Assembly: GCF_026723865.1 (NCBI RefSeq)
Contig: NZ_CP113529.1
Location: 4,278,001-4,342,000 of the forward strand
Source of the DNA: Mycobacterium sp. Aquia_216
GTDB lineage: Bacteria; Actinomycetota; Actinomycetes; Mycobacteriales; Mycobacteriaceae
Reading direction: 5' to 3'
Length of the DNA: 64,000 nucleotides
The translations under genes and the position numbers were made by a program. Shown here piece by piece: positions 63,889 through 64,000 of this stretch. The stretch's first letter is position 1; each line of letters opens with the position of its first letter. Below the pieces are notes generated by a model that was given only the letters and a program-made list of their open reading frames with translations, did no database searches and was not told the DNA's origin.

Positions 63889-64000
63889 CACAACGTTGTT
63901 TTCAGCGACTTTGACAACAGGACGGGCCAACGGCGCAGCTTTACCGCCTTCGGCGCTAGAAATGTAATCGCCGTACACGTCCAAAGTCAGGGTAAAAGTG
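63862..64000 (-). CDS. Tyrosine recombinase (integrase), C-terminal end only
   Basis: The minus-strand frame from 63999 down to TGA at 63862 gives 45 residues: TFTLTLDVYGDYISSAEGGK, AAPLARPVVKVAENNV, ending VSIEAKRSG. The TLDVYGDY piece matches the nucleophile-Tyr region ('TLxxYGHL' type) of phage-type integrases, followed by a variable tail. The N-terminal and catalytic body lie beyond the window. Together with the tRNA fragment at 62528 it marks an integrated prophage or island that extends to the right. Confidence 0.7.
   Translation of the reverse strand, partial: TFTLTLDVYGDYISSAEGGKAAPLARPVVKVAENNVVSIEAKRSG

Overview
The window is high-GC DNA from a mycobacterium, most likely a non-tuberculous species. 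The support is a complete mce operon (yrbE pair, six MCE proteins, two Mce-associated proteins), two mmpS-mmpL cassettes, an MPT51-like secreted protein, a 19-kDa-family lipoprotein, a PknH-type kinase with its sensor domain, a DesA3-type desaturase, LLM flavin oxidoreductases, several TetR regulators, and frequent GTG/TTG starts with 4-bp stop/start overlaps.

Layout. 1-2.5 kb: end of an enoyl-CoA hydratase gene, an LLM oxidoreductase next to a truncated relative, and a 36-codon gene, with copies of a 16-bp palindrome around them. 2.6-5.3 kb: secreted and lipid-anchored proteins. 5.3-16.6 kb: a tightly overlapping mce operon on the minus strand, read from 16.6 down to 5.3 kb. 17.5-22.8 kb: a degenerate DUF305-like lipoprotein, two TetR regulators plus a TetR remnant, a membrane protein, and a Gly/Pro-rich secreted protein with a 75-bp tandem repeat. 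22.9-27.8 kb: a methyltransferase, a PknH-like kinase followed by two lipoprotein genes, and a broken mycolic acid cyclopropane synthase gene.

28.3-30.6 kb: a compact plus-strand operon of an Anbu proteasome-like peptidase, an N-formylglutamate amidohydrolase-fold protein and a transglutaminase-like protein. This is the most interesting candidate system in the window. 30.6-44.9 kb: mostly metabolic genes (desaturase, aldo/keto reductase, esterase, tRNA-Cys, quinone reductase-like protein, GH6 glycosidase, GGEEF cyclase, a secreted papain-like lipoprotein, NtaA-type monooxygenase).

45-64 kb: an accessory zone. Three copies of the 3' half of one CAT-anticodon tRNA lie in the same orientation at about 45.05, 49.67 and 62.55 kb, and a tmRNA-3'-end-like piece lies at 52.37 kb. 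The last 139 bases encode the C-terminus of a tyrosine recombinase. The simplest reading is repeated integration at one tRNA gene whose intact copy lies beyond the right edge. Inside this zone are the two mmpS-mmpL cassettes, a UvrA2-like ATPase, an IS481-type transposase remnant, an AT-rich methyltransferase gene, and small zinc-binding and secreted proteins.
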